Below are positions 62,080-64,000 of a DNA stretch of 64,000 nucleotides, piece by piece; the first letter of the stretch is position 1; each line of letters opens with the position of its first letter. Below the pieces are notes generated by a model that worked only from the letters and a program-made list of their open reading frames with translations, had not been told where the DNA came from and searched no databases. Origin of the DNA: Streptomyces sp. NBC_01460 (lineage in GTDB: Bacteria; Actinomycetota; Actinomycetes; Streptomycetales; Streptomycetaceae). The translations under genes and the position numbers were made by a program. Location of the stretch: assembly GCF_036227405.1 (NCBI RefSeq), contig NZ_CP109473.1, forward strand, positions 5,084,001 through 5,148,000, read 5' to 3'.

Positions 62080-62739
62080 ATGCTAGGTGTCACCGATCTT
62101 CCGACCTATCTCGCCGGCCTGGTGCTGATCATTCTGCTGCCGGGTCCGAATTCGCTGTACGTGCTCTCCGTCGCCGCGAGGCGTGGGGTGCGCACCGGTT
62201 ATGTGGCCGCCGCCGGAGTCTGGACCGGGGACACGGTCCTGATGACGCTGTCCGCGCTCGGCGCCGCTTCCCTGCTGCAGACGACGCCGCTGCTGTTCGC
62301 GGTCGTCAAGTACGCGGGGGCGGGCTATCTGACCTGGCTGGCGATCGGGATGATGCGGGCGGCCGTGTCGATGTGGCGCGAACGGCACCAGCGGGTGGCG
62401 GAGCTGTCGGACGCGAGCGCGGCGCCCGCGGCAGGAGCGGAACACCCCTACCGCCGGGCGCTCGTGGTCAGTCTCTTCAATCCCAAGGCGATTCTTTTCC
62501 TGATTTCCTTCTTCGTGCAGTTCGTCGATCCGGGCTACGCCTATCCGGCGCTCTCCTTCCTCCTGCTCGGCACGCTGCTGCAGATCGGCAGCTTCCTCTA
62601 CCTCTCGACGCTCATATTCGGGGGCACCCGCCTGGCCACCGCCTTCCGGCGCCGCAAGCGGCTGTCGGCCGGGGCCACGTCGCTGGCGGGTGTGCTGTTC
62701 CTCGGGTTCGCGGCGAAGCTGTCGGTCAGCGGCATCTGA
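62080..62739 (+). CDS. leuE: LysE-family amino acid exporter, LeuE
   Basis: 219 aa with six predicted helices. The N-terminus MLGVTDLPTYLAGLVLIILLPGPNSLYVLSVAARRGVRTGYVAAAGVWTGD is typical of LeuE, including LPGPNSLYV. FNPKAILFLISFFVQFVDP is the second-half hallmark. It should export leucine and related amino acids by proton exchange. No ribosome site is visible; a 13-bp palindrome ends exactly at the ATG. Efflux genes of this family are usually controlled by an Lrp- or LysR-type regulator, and none lies adjacent. Confidence 0.92.
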   Translation: MLGVTDLPTYLAGLVLIILLPGPNSLYVLSVAARRGVRTGYVAAAGVWTGDTVLMTLSALGAASLLQTTPLLFAVVKYAGAGYLTWLAIGMMRAAVSMWRERHQRVAELSDASAAPAAGAEHPYRRALVVSLFNPKAILFLISFFVQFVDPGYAYPALSFLLLGTLLQIGSFLYLSTLIFGGTRLATAFRRRKRLSAGATSLAGVLFLGFAAKLSVSGI

Positions 62740-62761
62740 ACGGGGCCCGGGGCGCCGGGGC

Positions 62762-63220
62762 TCAGTGGTGCCACGCCGTGCCGCCCACGTTGTGGATCAT
62801 CCGCTGGAGGACCTTGAGGGCGGCGACGTACTCCTCGTCGGTGATGCCGGCGTGGATGTCCGCGAGTGCCCGGCCCACCCGTTCGGCGGCCTTGGCGCGC
62901 AGTGCGTCCCCCTCCGGGGTCAGCCGCAGGCGGGTGGCGGCGTCCTGCGTGACCAGGCCCTCCACGATCAGGGTGTCGATCTCGGGCTCCAGCGAGTCGC
63001 CGACGTTCAGGTAGCCGCGGAGCGTCGTGACCACCTCGGCGCGCGGACGGCCCTCTTCGCCCGCGTCGACCAGTTGGTTGAGGACCCACCAGGGGGGCTG
63101 GGTCAGGCCGTGTTCGGCCAGCCCGGCCCGGATGTGGGTCACGGCCGCGTCGTGGGCGGCCCAGCTCCAGTACCCGATGGGCTGTCGTGCGAGTCCGGCG
63201 TCGTCATGTGAGTAGTCCAT
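62762..63220 (-). CDS. MarR-family winged-helix regulator
   Basis: 152 aa. N-terminus GYWSWAAHDAAVTHIRAGLAEHGLTQPPWWVLNQLVDAGEEGRPRAEVVTTLRGYL, then the wing region LIVEGLVTQDAATRLRLTPEGDALRAKAAERV. The HTH is shorter and less basic than in typical MarR proteins. It lies 18 bp downstream of the FAD monooxygenase gene's stop sequence with its own start at 63220; both genes run on the minus strand and may be co-transcribed, which makes the monooxygenase its likely target. Start ATG; upstream TCCAGGACATG-like sequence gives a modest ribosome site. Confidence 0.85.
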   Translation of the reverse strand: MDYSHDDAGLARQPIGYWSWAAHDAAVTHIRAGLAEHGLTQPPWWVLNQLVDAGEEGRPRAEVVTTLRGYLNVGDSLEPEIDTLIVEGLVTQDAATRLRLTPEGDALRAKAAERVGRALADIHAGITDEEYVAALKVLQRMIHNVGGTAWHH

Positions 63221-63238
63221 GTCCTGGACGGTAGGACC

Positions 63239-64000
63239 TCAAGCGGAGTTGAGGTCAAGACCCAGCCGGCCGGCGTACTCGGCGAGCCCCGAGGCGTCCT
63301 CGCCCGCCCAGCCGACGTAGCCGTCGGGCCGGACGAGGAACAGGCCCTTGCCGTAGGCCTCGGCCCCCTCGGTGCGGAGGGTGCGCAGGAGTTCGCCGGT
63401 GTACGCGGGGAGCGGGGCGTCCGTGCCGACCGCGAGCAGGGTGAAGTGCGGCCCCCGGAAGGCGTCGAAGAGGCGCCCGCCCTCGCCCGTGGGCCCGTCA
63501 GGGGCGCGGTCGCCGGCCTCCAGGAGTCCCGCGCGGCCGGATGCCAGCGGCCCTTCGCGGTAGCCGAGACCCAACTGCTGCGCGGCGGTGCCGCGTTCCT
63601 GCTCGCCGCGGTGGATGCGGGTCGAGAGGCCGAGCATCTCGGCGGCGACCGGGAGGCGCTCCTGCTCGTAGGTCTCCAGCAGGGCGGCCGGCGCGCCGTG
63701 CAGCAGGACCTGGCCCAGCTTCCAGCCCAGGTTGTAGGCGTCCTGGACGCTGGTGTTCAGCCCCTGGCCGCCCGCCGGGGAGTGGACGTGCGCGGCGTCG
63801 CCGACGAGGAAGGCCCGGCCCTCGCGGAACCGGTCGGCCAGGGCGGCGCGCGGCCGGAAGTCCGACGACCAGCGCACCTCGGTGACGTCGTCCTCGCTCA
63901 GGTGCGTGCGGGCGGCGACGAGCGCCCGCACGCCCTCCGGTGTGGTGTCGGGCGTCCCGTCCTCGAAGCGGGCGACCAGCTGGAAGTCCGCCGTGCCGGG
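63239..64000 (-). CDS. FAD-dependent aromatic monooxygenase, 5' end outside window
   Basis: The C-terminal 253 residues of a class A flavoprotein hydroxylase (PheA/TfdB, rifampicin-monooxygenase-like), in frame up to the last base of the window. It has the second FAD motif GRAFLVGDAAHVHSPAGGQGLNTSVQDAYNLGWKLGQVL, with the conserved GDAAH and D..NL. A thioredoxin-like C-terminal domain follows (GDRAPDGPTGEGGRLFDAF, FLVRPDGYVGWAG). It hydroxylates an aromatic ring using NADPH and oxygen; the substrate is unknown. The MarR gene next to it suggests induction by an aromatic compound or antibiotic. Confidence 0.88.
   Translation of the reverse strand, partial: PGTADFQLVARFEDGTPDTTPEGVRALVAARTHLSEDDVTEVRWSSDFRPRAALADRFREGRAFLVGDAAHVHSPAGGQGLNTSVQDAYNLGWKLGQVLLHGAPAALLETYEQERLPVAAEMLGLSTRIHRGEQERGTAAQQLGLGYREGPLASGRAGLLEAGDRAPDGPTGEGGRLFDAFRGPHFTLLAVGTDAPLPAYTGELLRTLRTEGAEAYGKGLFLVRPDGYVGWAGEDASGLAEYAGRLGLDLNSA

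Overview
The window is a stretch of Streptomyces-type core chromosome. Base composition is very GC-rich, the codon third position is almost always G or C, and GTG starts are common. The gene order (pcrA, sucCD, purNH, folD, mdh, trpS, sdhCDAB) and families such as DUF6350, DUF3017, DUF2690 and SCO4848-type membrane proteins resemble, from memory, the S. coelicolor SCO4797-SCO4870 region. I see no insertion sequence, prophage, CRISPR array, rRNA or tRNA.

Layout. 1-5548: end of the PcrA helicase, an M23 cell-wall peptidase, an exported esterase and a small B12-binding mutase subunit. 5663-13421: a divergent five-gene locus. DUF5691 and an N-terminally shortened SWIM-family protein lie on the minus strand; a MoxR ATPase, DUF5682 and a VWA protein lie on the plus strand. 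13710-15797: succinyl-CoA synthetase. 15961-20043: an HTH/sigma/membrane fusion, DUF6350 and a Ser/Gly-rich membrane protein. 20283-26505: purine and one-carbon genes (purN, purH, folD) with membrane proteins. 26919-32207: a membrane-anchored HTH-DUF2690 regulator, malate dehydrogenase, an ICL/PEP-mutase family enzyme, and an AhpD-like protein divergent from a MocR regulator. 32335-37177: a tiny lipoprotein coupled to an ATP-grasp ligase, ornithine aminotransferase, and an ECF sigma/anti-sigma pair. 37232-46980: trpS, a 2'-5' RNA ligase-like protein, DprE2-like and DprE1-like enzymes, a YihY protein, a D,D-carboxypeptidase, a metallophosphoesterase and a solitary substrate-binding protein. 47106-52176: a TetR regulator, a membrane protein and the sdhCDAB operon. 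52343-64000: OHCU decarboxylase, a GH20 hexosaminidase, DUF4328 and orphan genes, a second sigma/anti-sigma pair, an L,D-transpeptidase, a methylmalonyl-CoA mutase large subunit, LeuE, a MarR regulator and a truncated FAD monooxygenase.

How the genes fit together. SucCD, SdhCDAB and Mdh form a large part of the TCA cycle, and the methylmalonyl-CoA mutase subunits at the two ends of the window would feed succinyl-CoA into it. PurN, PurH and FolD share 10-formyl-tetrahydrofolate chemistry. Many of the rest act at the envelope (M23, D,D-carboxypeptidase, L,D-transpeptidase, GH20, DprE1/2-like) or are membrane-linked regulators.

The most interesting items are the yehLMPQ-like MoxR/DUF5682/VWA locus with its 45-bp divergent palindrome and missing SWIM domain, the YgiB/YgiC-like lipoprotein plus ligase pair, the split mutase, the HTH-sigma-membrane fusion, and repeated tandem duplication of sequence at gene 3' ends. 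Twelve strong hairpins, most of them intrinsic terminators, were read directly from the sequence.
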